Below are positions 8,454 through 16,059 of a stretch of 64,000 bases of DNA, piece after piece. Location of the stretch: NCBI GenBank assembly GCA_002842985.1, contig PHEQ01000001.1, positions 186,001 to 250,000 on the forward strand, in the 5' to 3' direction. The stretch is from Alphaproteobacteria bacterium HGW-Alphaproteobacteria-1. Its GTDB lineage: Bacteria; Pseudomonadota; Alphaproteobacteria; Rhodobacterales; Rhodobacteraceae. Within the stretch, counting starts at the first letter, position 1, and each line of letters opens with the position of its first letter. The position numbers were made by a program, and so were the translations under genes. The notes beneath the pieces were generated by a model. That model had not been told where the DNA came from. It made no database searches and saw only the letters and a list, made by a program, of their open reading frames with translations.

Positions 8454-9553
8454 CCGCCGTGCGCCCCCCCATCGCCATGCTGGCCGAGGTCACGCATCGC
8501 TGTCCGCTGGCCTGTCCCTATTGCTCGAACCCGCTCGAACTGACCCGGGCCGAGCGCGAGCTTGATACCGCCACCTGGGCCGACATCTTCCGGCAGGCCG
8601 CCGATCTGGGGGTGTTGCAACTTCACCTGTCGGGGGGCGAGCCTGCCTCGCGCCGCGATCTGGTCGATCTGGTAGCGGCGGCGCGGGAGGCGGGGCTTTA
8701 TGTCAACCTCATCACCTCGGGCATCGGCCTGACCGAGCGGCGGCTGCAAGAGCTGGACGCGGCCGGTCTCGATCATGTGCAATTGTCGCTGCAAGGCACC
8801 GACCCGGCCACCGCAGACGAGATCGGCGGCTATCGTGGCGGCTTTGCGCGCAAGATGCAGGTGGCGGGCTGGGTGGCCGAGGTGGGCTTTCCGCTGACGC
8901 TCAACGCGGTGCTGCACCGGCGCAACCTGCACCAGTTGCCCCGCGCCATCGAGATGGCCCTCGAGATGGGCGCGCGCCGGATGGAGGTGGCCACCGTGCA
9001 ATTCCACGGCTGGGCGATCGAGAACCGCGCCGCGCTCATGCCGACGCTTGATCAGGCGCGCGAGGCGACGCGGATCGTGGCCGAGGCGCGTGCGCGCCTC
9101 AAGGGGCGGCTGGTCATCGACTACGTGCCCGCCGATTATCACGAGGACCTGCCCAAGCGCTGCATGGGCGGTTGGGGGTCGACCGGCCTCAACGTGACGC
9201 CCGAGGGGCTGGTGCTGCCCTGCCACGCGGCGCAGACCATCCCGCACCTTGCTTTTGACCGCGTGACCGACCGACCCCTGCGCGAGATCTGGTATGACGG
9301 CGCGGCTTTCAACGCCTATCGCGGCACGGACTGGATGCAGGAACCGTGCCAGAGCTGTGACCGGCGAGAGGTGGATTTCGGCGGCTGCCGCTGTCAGGCG
9401 ATGGCGCTTGTGGGCGATGCGGCGGCGACCGATCCGGTCTGTGGCAAATCCCCCCATCATGCGCGCATCCGCGCACAGGCCGTGACCTATGCCGCCGATG
9501 CCGAGGCCCCGCTGGTCTATCGCCGGATGCCCGAACGCGAAGGCGCGGCGTAG
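8450..9553 (+). CDS. pqqE: PqqE, radical SAM PqqA peptide cyclase
   Basis: A 367-residue iron-sulfur enzyme that makes the carbon-carbon bond between Glu16 and Tyr20 of PqqA. The radical-SAM cluster ligands are C18, C22 and C25 in CPLACPYC. The C-terminal SPASM-type cysteines are in EPCQSCDRREVDFGGCRC and DPVCGKSPHH. It needs PqqD and a reductant. It is the last gene of the pqq operon, and a sensor-kinase gene converges on it 12 bp later. No pqqF or pqqG protease follows. Confidence 0.96.
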   Translation: MTAVRPPIAMLAEVTHRCPLACPYCSNPLELTRAERELDTATWADIFRQAADLGVLQLHLSGGEPASRRDLVDLVAAAREAGLYVNLITSGIGLTERRLQELDAAGLDHVQLSLQGTDPATADEIGGYRGGFARKMQVAGWVAEVGFPLTLNAVLHRRNLHQLPRAIEMALEMGARRMEVATVQFHGWAIENRAALMPTLDQAREATRIVAEARARLKGRLVIDYVPADYHEDLPKRCMGGWGSTGLNVTPEGLVLPCHAAQTIPHLAFDRVTDRPLREIWYDGAAFNAYRGTDWMQEPCQSCDRREVDFGGCRCQAMALVGDAAATDPVCGKSPHHARIRAQAVTYAADAEAPLVYRRMPEREGAA

Positions 9554-9565
9554 CGGGGGCGCGCG

Positions 9566-11140
9566 TCACCCCTGCGGCCAAAGCACGGTGATGCACAGAC
9601 CCGGCGCATCGCCAAGCGCATCATCCCTTGGCACGGGGCTGCTCAGCCGCATCTCGCCGCCCTCCGCCTCGACCACCCAACGCGCCAGCGCGAGCCCGAT
9701 GCCGAACCCCTCGGCGCGCCCGCGTTCTGCGCGCGCGAACCGCTCCAGAACGCGCGCCTGATCCTCTGGCGCGATGCCGGGGCCGTTGTCGATCACCGAC
9801 AGCCCCGCGCGCGCGCCATCGAGGGCCGCCCGGAGCGCCAGCCGACCACCCCCGCGCGCATGGATGATGGCGTTGCGCATCAGCCCTACCACCACCTGCC
9901 GCGCCCAGTTCGGATCGCAGCGCACCACCGCCCCCGGCATCGCTCCCGGATCAAGCGTCATGCCCGCATTGTCGATCTCGGCACGCATCTCGGCCACCGC
10001 CTCTTCGGCGATCCGCGCAAGCGGAACCCTGACCGGATCGAGCGCCAGTTGCCCGCTGTCGGACCGCGCCACGCGCAACAGATCGTCGATCCGGCGGTTG
10101 AGCCGCCCTGCGCGCGCCTCGATCGTGGCAAAGGCCGCGCGCGTCTCACCCGCGCTTTGCTGCTGGCCGATCTGCGCCTCGGTCAGGATCACGGTCAAGG
10201 GCGTGCGCAATTCATGGCTGACATCGGCGAAAAAGCGGCGGCGGTTCGCGTCCACCTTTTCCAGCCGCATGTTGGCCGCGCGCAATTCCTCGGTGCGCGC
10301 GGCGATGGTCTCGTTCAGGCGCGCCCATTCGGCGTGCACCTCGTCGCGCCGCTGCGCCAGCGCGCGGGCCATGCGGCGCGTCTCGGCATAGATCTGCCCG
10401 ATTTCATCGGCCTCGCCCTCGGGCAGGGCCACGGCGAAATTCTCCTGCCCGATTTCGCGCGCCGCCTCGCGCAGCCGGTCAAGACGGCGGAACTGCGGAC
10501 GAATCAGCAGCAGGTAGAACGCCGCGACCAGCGGCAGGCTCAGCCCGCCGATGATCACCGCTGCAACGCTGAGGTCCCGCCGCAGCCTGTCGATACCTGC
10601 CAGTGCCTCGTTGCGGAACATCACCTCGGTCTGCACCGCCTGATTGAGCAGCGGATCGAAGCGGCCTGCGAATGTGTCGATATGCGCGCGCAGCACCGCG
10701 CGCTCGCCCTCGTCCGAGCGAAGCGCGGCCAGCGCGCTGGCAAGGAGCGCCTCCATCCGGGCCAACCCCAGAGATTGGGTGGCTTGCCGCGATTGCGCGT
10801 CCAGCCCTTGCGCGGCGGCCACTCCCCGTTCCAGATCGCCGCGCAGCGCCGCGAAGGTCTGGCGAAGCGTCGCGGCCACCGGCTCCAGCCGCTCGGCACG
10901 CACCTGCGGCGGCTGGCCGGATTGCACCGTTTCCGTGGCAATGACCAGAAAGGTCGAAACCTCGCGCGAGAGGGTCGAGTAGCGCGCCAGCCGCGCCTCG
11001 GTGCCGAGCGCCGCGTCAAGCCGGTCGGCCACGCGCATCATCCCCACAAGAAAAATCGCCGCCGCCAGAAGCGTCAGCCCGCCAAGGATCGCCGCCCCGA
11101 TCCCCAGCCGCACCTTGAGCGAGGTGGTGCGCCCCGTCAT
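9566..11140 (-). CDS. Membrane sensor histidine kinase
   Basis: A 524-residue kinase. ATG 11140 is chosen; ATG 11155 is an alternative. A transmembrane helix at about 11-34 and another at about 191-213 enclose a helical periplasmic sensor of ~155 residues. A HAMP-like linker, a dimerisation helix with phospho-acceptor H309 in FFADVSHELRTPL, and an HATPase domain with the G boxes DNGPGIAPED and GFGIGLALA follow. It is probably the partner of the OmpR-type regulator on the far side of pqqABCDE, since neither has another partner here. The signal sensed is unknown; methanol, formaldehyde or metal are guesses from context. Confidence 0.88.
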   Translation of the reverse strand: MTGRTTSLKVRLGIGAAILGGLTLLAAAIFLVGMMRVADRLDAALGTEARLARYSTLSREVSTFLVIATETVQSGQPPQVRAERLEPVAATLRQTFAALRGDLERGVAAAQGLDAQSRQATQSLGLARMEALLASALAALRSDEGERAVLRAHIDTFAGRFDPLLNQAVQTEVMFRNEALAGIDRLRRDLSVAAVIIGGLSLPLVAAFYLLLIRPQFRRLDRLREAAREIGQENFAVALPEGEADEIGQIYAETRRMARALAQRRDEVHAEWARLNETIAARTEELRAANMRLEKVDANRRRFFADVSHELRTPLTVILTEAQIGQQQSAGETRAAFATIEARAGRLNRRIDDLLRVARSDSGQLALDPVRVPLARIAEEAVAEMRAEIDNAGMTLDPGAMPGAVVRCDPNWARQVVVGLMRNAIIHARGGGRLALRAALDGARAGLSVIDNGPGIAPEDQARVLERFARAERGRAEGFGIGLALARWVVEAEGGEMRLSSPVPRDDALGDAPGLCITVLWPQG

Positions 11141-11224
11141 GACCGCCCGCGGCATCGACGCGCCGGGGGTGACTTTGACACGCCACGCGCTAAGCTGTCG
11201 GTCACAACAAGAAGACGTCTCGCC

Positions 11225-11410
11225 ATGGTCGAATTGCTTTTCATCGCCTGTCTGTCCGCCAACCCGACGGAGTGCAACGAACAACGCCTGATATTCGGCG
11301 ACATGACGCCCGCGCGCTGCATGGCGGCGGCCCAGCCCGAGCTTGCCCGCTGGAGCGAACTGCATCCCGAATTGCGCATCAGCCGCTGGCGCTGCCGGGC
11401 CCTCACCTGA
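11225..11410 (+). CDS. Small Cys-containing conserved protein of unknown function
   Basis: A 61-residue frame starting at ATG 11225. It has four cysteines (C9, C17, C32, C57) and ends in a Trp/His-containing block WSELHPELRISRWRC. The pattern resembles short Rhodobacteraceae proteins of the same size that I recall only as hypothetical. There is no obvious signal peptide, though the first ten residues are hydrophobic. It lies between the divergent sensor kinase and the convergent ABC permease. Coding status rests on the regular Cys spacing and the compact fit in the gap. Confidence 0.5.
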   Translation: MVELLFIACLSANPTECNEQRLIFGDMTPARCMAAAQPELARWSELHPELRISRWRCRALT

Positions 11411-11420
11411 GCCATCTCCG

Positions 11421-12212
11421 CTACCCCTTGCGCCGCATGAGCGCGCGACCCGGATCATAAGCCCAGATTGCCAGCGCCCCGAGCGCCGCCGCCCAGCCCA
11501 GCACCCACAAGAGAGCACCCAAATTCAGTTGCAGATAGGCCGCAAATCGAATGAGTTCGACCGCGTGGGTGAACGGGTTCGCGGCGCTGATATCGTGCAA
11601 CAGCGCCGAGCTTTCGGCCATGCGCCAGAGCGGGTAGAGCGCCGAGGACAGGAAAAACATCGGGAAGATGACGAAATTCATCACCCCGGCGAAATTCTCC
11701 AACTGCTTGATGAAACTCGACAGAACCAGCCCGAGCGCCCCCAGCATCAACCCGGTGGGAATGAGCGCAGGCAAGACCGCGACATACCCCCATCCCGGCA
11801 GCACCACGCCGAAAATCGCCGCCGCCCCCAGAAAGGCATAGACCTGCAACACCGAAATCAGTGTTGCCCCGAGCAGGCGGCAAAAGAGCAGCCAGCCGCG
11901 CGGAAAGGGGCTGGTGAGCAACAGGCGCATCGACCCCATCTCGCGGTCATAGACAAGGCTGAGCGAGCTTTGCATCCCGTTGAACAGCAGCACCATCGCG
12001 CAAAGGCCCGGCAGGATATAGGTCTCGTAGGTGATATAGGTCTGGTAGGGCGGGATGATCGACAGGCCAAGAGCGGCCCGGAACCCGGCGGCAAAGACCA
12101 CCAGCCAGACCAGCGGGCGCACAAGGGCCGCCAGAAACCGCTCGCGCTGATGGACGAAGCGCAGGAACTCGCGCGCCATGATCGCGCGCATGACGCCCAG
12201 ATACGCGCTCAT
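11421..12212 (-). CDS. ABC-2 type permease, PedC-like (quinoprotein-associated ABC system)
   Basis: A 263-residue integral membrane protein with about six hydrophobic segments and the ABC-2 signature around GMQSSLSLVYDREMGSMRLL. The start is ATG 12212, overlapping the end of the ATPase gene by four bases. It belongs to the permease family found beside PQQ-dependent alcohol dehydrogenases, such as PedC of Pseudomonas putida, where the PedA1A2BC system has been linked to lanthanide uptake. It is the last gene of the nine-gene minus-strand operon. Substrate and direction of transport are inferred; ABC-2 proteins are often exporters. Confidence 0.85.
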   Translation of the reverse strand: MSAYLGVMRAIMAREFLRFVHQRERFLAALVRPLVWLVVFAAGFRAALGLSIIPPYQTYITYETYILPGLCAMVLLFNGMQSSLSLVYDREMGSMRLLLTSPFPRGWLLFCRLLGATLISVLQVYAFLGAAAIFGVVLPGWGYVAVLPALIPTGLMLGALGLVLSSFIKQLENFAGVMNFVIFPMFFLSSALYPLWRMAESSALLHDISAANPFTHAVELIRFAAYLQLNLGALLWVLGWAAALGALAIWAYDPGRALMRRKG

Positions 12213-12925
12213 GTCGTGGCCTCCGTGCGGCTCAGAAACCATTCGGCCAGGGGCTGCGTGCCGCGCACCTCGCGCGTGATCCCGTCGGCCAGAATGCGCC
12301 CCTGATGCAGCACCAACAGGCGGTCGCTATCGCGCACCTCGTCGGTCAGATGCGTGGTCCAGAGCACCGCCAGCCCCTCATCGGCCAGATCGTGCACCTG
12401 CGCCACGATCGAGGCGCGGGCGGCGGCGTCAAGCCCCACGGTCGGCTCGTCGAGCAGCAGAACGCGCGGCTCGTGCAGCAGCGCGCGCGCCAGTTCCATC
12501 CGCCGCCGGTGTCCGCCATTGAGCGCGCCCACCTTCTCATGCGCGCGCTCGGCCATCGACAGGCGTGCAAGCGCCGTGTCGATGCGCCCGGCCAGCCCCT
12601 TGCGCGGCAGGCCGTGAAGGGCGGCGAAATAGGCCATGTTCTGCCGCACGGTCAGGCTCAGATCGAGGGTCGGTTGCTGAAACACCACGCCAAGCGCCCC
12701 AAGTGCCCGGCGCGGCGCGGTTTGCAGGTCGTGCCCGGCGATGGTGATGCGCCCCTCGGGGGCCACCAGAAGCCGGGTGAGCAGCGAAACAAGCGTCGAC
12801 TTGCCCGCGCCATTGGGGCCAAGCAGCGCGCAGAAGGTGCCGCGCGGCAGGGCAAACCCCACCCCGTCAAGCGCCTGTTTCGCACCGTAGCGATAGCTCA
12901 GCCCGCTGACCTCAAGCTCGGCCAT
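12209..12925 (-). CDS. ABC transporter ATPase, PedB-like (quinoprotein-associated)
   Basis: A 238-residue ATPase starting at ATG 12925. Walker A is GPNGAGKST (36-44) and Walker B is VLLLDE (155-160). The C-signature is LNGGHRRRME (135 on) instead of LSGGQ. That variant is the hallmark I associate with the PQQ-alcohol-dehydrogenase-associated ATPases, which supports the assignment. It pairs with the ABC-2 permease downstream by an ATGA overlap. Its start lies inside the 3' end of the preceding NMT1-type ATPase gene, so two different ABC systems are translationally linked. Confidence 0.88.
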   Translation of the reverse strand: MAELEVSGLSYRYGAKQALDGVGFALPRGTFCALLGPNGAGKSTLVSLLTRLLVAPEGRITIAGHDLQTAPRRALGALGVVFQQPTLDLSLTVRQNMAYFAALHGLPRKGLAGRIDTALARLSMAERAHEKVGALNGGHRRRMELARALLHEPRVLLLDEPTVGLDAAARASIVAQVHDLADEGLAVLWTTHLTDEVRDSDRLLVLHQGRILADGITREVRGTQPLAEWFLSRTEATT

Positions 12926-13562
12926 GCCCCTCCCCCGTCTTGTCCGCCCCACCCTGCCCCGGCGTGGCGTCCCCCGCAAGGGTCGCAGGCCGCCCAGAAA
13001 GGCGCAGGGTGCGCGTGGCCAGCCGCGCGGCCTCGGCCTCGGAATGGGTGACAAGCAGCGTGGCCGGCCGCGTCTCGGCGATCAGGCCCTCGGTGAGCGC
13101 CAGCATCGTCTCGGCGGTGGCAGGGTCGAGCGACACGAACGGCTCGTCGAGAATGAGCAGCGCGGGCCGCCCGGCAAAAGCGCGCGCCAGCGCCAGCCGC
13201 CGCTGTTGCCCAAGCGAGAGCTGCCCCGGAAAGGCCGCCCCCTTGTCGCCCAGCCCGACGCGGTCAAGCGCCGCCTGCGCCGCGCTCTCGCTCAACCCGG
13301 GATGGACCAGCCGCAGATTGTCCATGGCGCTCCGCCAGGGCAGCAGAACCGGCTCCTGAAACACCATGGCAAGGCGGTCCGGGCGGCTCACCTCCCCCTC
13401 GTAATCGCGGTCGATCCCGGCCACGATCCGCAAAAGTGTGGATTTGCCGATCCCCGACGGCCCGAGGATGGCCACCACCTCTCCCGCCGCGATGGCAAAC
13501 GCCACCGGCCCCAGCACCGGGGTGCCGCCAAACGCCTTGGCGCGGATCGCCACCTCGGTCAT
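12912..13562 (-). CDS. ABC importer ATPase, nitrate/taurine (NMT1) type
   Basis: A 216-residue ATPase that powers the adjoining permease. Walker A is GPSGIGKST (34-42), the C-signature is LSLGQQRRL (115 on, a change from LSGGQ), and Walker B is LLILDE. The Q-loop region VFQEPVLLPWRSAMDNL is typical of the SsuB/TauB group. The start at 13562 overlaps the permease end by four bases, and its stop overlaps the next ATPase by 14 bases. At 216 residues it is short for the group (~250), ending soon after the H-loop. The substrate is unknown. Confidence 0.88.
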   Translation of the reverse strand: MTEVAIRAKAFGGTPVLGPVAFAIAAGEVVAILGPSGIGKSTLLRIVAGIDRDYEGEVSRPDRLAMVFQEPVLLPWRSAMDNLRLVHPGLSESAAQAALDRVGLGDKGAAFPGQLSLGQQRRLALARAFAGRPALLILDEPFVSLDPATAETMLALTEGLIAETRPATLLVTHSEAEAARLATRTLRLSGRPATLAGDATPGQGGADKTGEGHGRA

Positions 13563-14311
13563 GCCGTGCGCCAGCGCCGCACGCGCCGCTCCCAGGGTTG
13601 CAGGATGAGCCACTCCACCGCCAGCATCACGGCGATGAACGACAGCGCATAGACCAGTACCATCGCCACGTCGAAAAGCTGAAAATACAAGTGGATCTGA
13701 AAGCCGATGCCGTTCGAGCGGCCAAGGAATTCCACCACCAGCACGATCTTCCATATGAGTGCCACGCCCGACCGCGACGCGCCCGCGATATAGGGGGCCA
13801 GTTGCGGCAGGATGACATGGCGCAGGCGCGTGCGCGCAGGCATGGCATAGACACGCGCCATGGCATCGAGATCGGGGCTGAGCGCGCGCGCGCCCTCGCG
13901 CAGGACGGTGGCGACATTGGGGATCTTGTTGAGGCTGACGGCAAGGATCGCCGCCACCTCGGTAAGGCCGATCCAGAGATAACAGAGCACGATCACAACG
14001 AGCGCGGGCAGGTTGAGAAATACCACCAGCCATGGATCGAGCCAGCGATCGGCGCGCGCCGAGCGGCCCATCAGAAGGCCAAGCGCCACGCCGATGCCCA
14101 TGGCCAGCACGAAGGCCGCGATCACGCGCCCCAGCGTCGCGCCAAGATGGCGCAGCAACTCGCCACTGCGGATCTCTTGCAGAAAGGGCACGACCAGATC
14201 CCACGGTGCGGGCAGGATCATCGCATCGCCGGTGAGCAGCGCGGCGATGATCCACACCCCCAGAAGCGCCGCAAGCGAGAGCGCGGTCGTGCCGCGCGCC
14301 TCAGATGACAT
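13559..14311 (-). CDS. ABC importer permease, nitrate/taurine (SsuC/TauC) type
   Basis: A 250-residue inner-membrane protein with about six helices and the importer EAA-like loop near ALSPDLDAMARVYAMPARTR. ATG 14311 is used; ATG 14317 two codons earlier is equally possible. It overlaps the end of the binding-protein gene (14301) and the start of its ATPase. Binding protein, permease and ATPase thus form a complete importer inside the quinoprotein operon. Relatives import sulfonates, nitrate, bicarbonate or pyrimidine precursors, which gives no clear answer here. Confidence 0.86.
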   Translation of the reverse strand: MSSEARGTTALSLAALLGVWIIAALLTGDAMILPAPWDLVVPFLQEIRSGELLRHLGATLGRVIAAFVLAMGIGVALGLLMGRSARADRWLDPWLVVFLNLPALVVIVLCYLWIGLTEVAAILAVSLNKIPNVATVLREGARALSPDLDAMARVYAMPARTRLRHVILPQLAPYIAGASRSGVALIWKIVLVVEFLGRSNGIGFQIHLYFQLFDVAMVLVYALSFIAVMLAVEWLILQPWERRVRRWRTA

Positions 14312-15305
14312 CGGCAAAAAGCCCCTCGGGCAGATCGCGCACCGGCCCCATCAGCGCCGCGCCGCCCAGCTCCGCCATGAGCGCCAGCATCGCGCGCGCG
14401 CCTGCGGAATCGACCGGCCCACGTCGCGGCACACCCTCGAGCCAGCCCGCGCGCAGGGCGGCGAATTCCGCGTCATCCGTGGCCCCCATCAGCGGGCGCA
14501 GCGCCTCCCAGGCGGCATCGGAACGGGCCAGCAGATCCTTGGCGTCGCGGCTTGCGTCATGAAACGCCTGCGCCAGACCGGGATGGGCGGCAAGAAAGCC
14601 TGCCTTGAGGTAGTAGCCGATCAGCGGCGTCTCGGGGTCAAGCCCGAGCCCGCCCGCCGCCTGCGCAACCGAGACCAGATCACGCATCCCGCCCGCGCGC
14701 ATCCGCGCCAGGAAATGCCAGAAATTCACCGCCCCCGCATAACCGCCACGCAGGGCGGATTTGTAGATGAGCGGCGGCGCACCGTAGACCTGTTCAGTCT
14801 CGGCCGCGAGGTCCATGCCGTATTGCGCCCGCGCATAGGCCCGCAGGATCAGCCAGGATTTATCCAGCGGCCCGCCCGCAATCCCGATCTTGCCGCCGCG
14901 CAGGTCCGCCAGGGTCCGCGCCGCGCTATCCCCCGGCACGACAACGCCGCCCACGGCGCGCGAATAGGGGATCATCACATAGTCGCGCCCCGCCACCCGC
15001 TGCCGCGCCAGCCAGATCATGTCGCTCACCGCCAGATCGGCCGCCCCCCCCTCGACCGCCAGATGCGCGGCGGTGCCGTCGGCATAGCCCTGCACCTCAA
15101 GGCGAAAGCCGTGCCTTTCGTCCAGCCCCTCGCGCAGGATGGTCTGCAATTCCCAGTTCACCGTCCCGATGCGCAGCACGGCCGCGCGGATCACCGGCCT
15201 GTCCTGCGCCAGAGCGGGCCAGCCCAGAAACAGCGGCGCGGCCAGAAACAGGCGGCGAGAGGGCAGTGCCCCCCCGTCGGCTGTGTCTTTCGGGTTATTC
15301 CTCAC
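14301..15305 (-). CDS. NMT1/SsuA-type ABC substrate-binding protein with possible Tat signal
   Basis: A 334-residue periplasmic binding protein. The start is a GTG at 15305, overlapping the PepSY-like gene by 11 bases. The N-terminus carries SRRLFLAAPL (16-25), close to the twin-arginine consensus SRRxFLK, then an ALAQ cleavage site. The mature part has the two-lobed binding-protein layout (AVLRIGTVNWELQ, GGAADLAVSDMIWL, GGKIGIAGGPLDKSW). It partners the SsuC-type permease and ATPase downstream. A lanthanide complex, PQQ or another organic ligand are possible cargoes; none is shown by sequence. Confidence 0.82.
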   Translation of the reverse strand: MRNNPKDTADGGALPSRRLFLAAPLFLGWPALAQDRPVIRAAVLRIGTVNWELQTILREGLDERHGFRLEVQGYADGTAAHLAVEGGAADLAVSDMIWLARQRVAGRDYVMIPYSRAVGGVVVPGDSAARTLADLRGGKIGIAGGPLDKSWLILRAYARAQYGMDLAAETEQVYGAPPLIYKSALRGGYAGAVNFWHFLARMRAGGMRDLVSVAQAAGGLGLDPETPLIGYYLKAGFLAAHPGLAQAFHDASRDAKDLLARSDAAWEALRPLMGATDDAEFAALRAGWLEGVPRRGPVDSAGARAMLALMAELGGAALMGPVRDLPEGLFADVI

Positions 15306-15555
15306 GCTGTTCGATCACCTCGAAATCGGCGTTGAGCTTGATGTCGAACTGCTTGCCGCCCTCGCAGATCACATCGTCGAGGTCGTAGCTATCGCCGTCA
15401 ATCTCGATATCGTCGGGGTCCATCTGGCATTTCATATCGGCCAGAAGCGCCTCGATCTTCGCAATGGTCCCGGCATCGGGGTGGTCGTGTTCGTGCGCCG
15501 CGAACGCGGGCACGGCCAAAAGCCCGGCAAGGGCAAGTGTCATCAGGTATTTCAT
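15295..15555 (-). CDS. Small acidic exported PepSY-like protein with EF-hand-like loop
   Basis: An 86-residue protein with a signal peptide (cleavage near FAA-HEH). The mature N-terminus is metal-friendly, HEHDHPD (21-27). The second half is very acidic and has the strand pattern of a PepSY domain. Residues 49-60, DIEIDGDSYDLD, match the spacing of an EF-hand loop (acidic at 1, 3, 5, 12; Gly at 6), except that position 8 is Ser rather than hydrophobic. Two cysteines (C43, C64) could form a disulfide. Its place beside binding proteins in a lanthanide-enzyme cluster suggests a periplasmic metal-binding role. That is inference. Confidence 0.75.
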   Translation of the reverse strand: MKYLMTLALAGLLAVPAFAAHEHDHPDAGTIAKIEALLADMKCQMDPDDIEIDGDSYDLDDVICEGGKQFDIKLNADFEVIEQREE

Positions 15556-15571
15556 GGCAAACTCCTCATGG

Positions 15572-16033
15572 TTACTGAATGGTAAAGGTCACTTGCTGGC
15601 TGTCACCGGTCGAGCCGGGAATGCGAAGCACATGGCGCCCCGGCTTGATGGCGATAAAGGACAACTCCACCGTGCCCGCCTTGTCGAACTCGATCGAGTC
15701 GATGGCCATGGGGCGGATTTCGATGCTGTTGATCACGATCTCGTTCATCCAGATGGCGCGAAAGAAATCGGGCCCCGACACCGCCAGCTCGGCTGAGCCG
15801 TCGGCGGTGATCTCAAGCTTGTAATAGGCCCCCGATTGCAGCACCTGATCCTCGCCCAGTGGCTGGCCCGAGGCCAGCGTCAGATGGATCGTCTCGCCAC
15901 GGTTGCACTTGGCCAGAAGCCCGGCAAAGCCCAGGTTGTCGCAGAGCGGCGCGGCCTGGGCGGGCGTTGTGGCCATCGGGATCGCGGGTGCGACCAGCAG
16001 GGCCAGCGCGCAGGCGGTCAGAATTTTTTTCAT
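15572..16033 (-). CDS. Exported cupredoxin-like protein lacking copper ligands
   Basis: A 153-residue protein with a signal peptide ending near AQA-APLC. The mature body reads as a beta-sandwich (YYKLEITADGSAEL, SIEFDKAGTVELSFIAI, PGRHVLRIPG), like the cupredoxin-type exported proteins found near PQQ dehydrogenases. The usual C-terminal Cys/His/Met copper site is missing: the only mature cysteines are C31 and C43 near the N-terminus, perhaps a disulfide. It lies 26 bp after the beta-propeller gene and 16 bp before the PepSY-like gene. The fold assignment is my reading, not a database hit. Confidence 0.7.
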   Translation of the reverse strand: MKKILTACALALLVAPAIPMATTPAQAAPLCDNLGFAGLLAKCNRGETIHLTLASGQPLGEDQVLQSGAYYKLEITADGSAELAVSGPDFFRAIWMNEIVINSIEIRPMAIDSIEFDKAGTVELSFIAIKPGRHVLRIPGSTGDSQQVTFTIQ

Positions 16034-16059
16034 CTCTCGTCTTCCTTTCCGGTTGGCAA

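Noticed and set aside
9860..11410. 516-residue plus-strand open frame opposite the sensor kinase
   Set aside because: It is a shadow of a clear kinase gene. Its product is Arg/His/Pro-rich low-complexity and has no domain. Only its last 61 codons look like a separate small gene.
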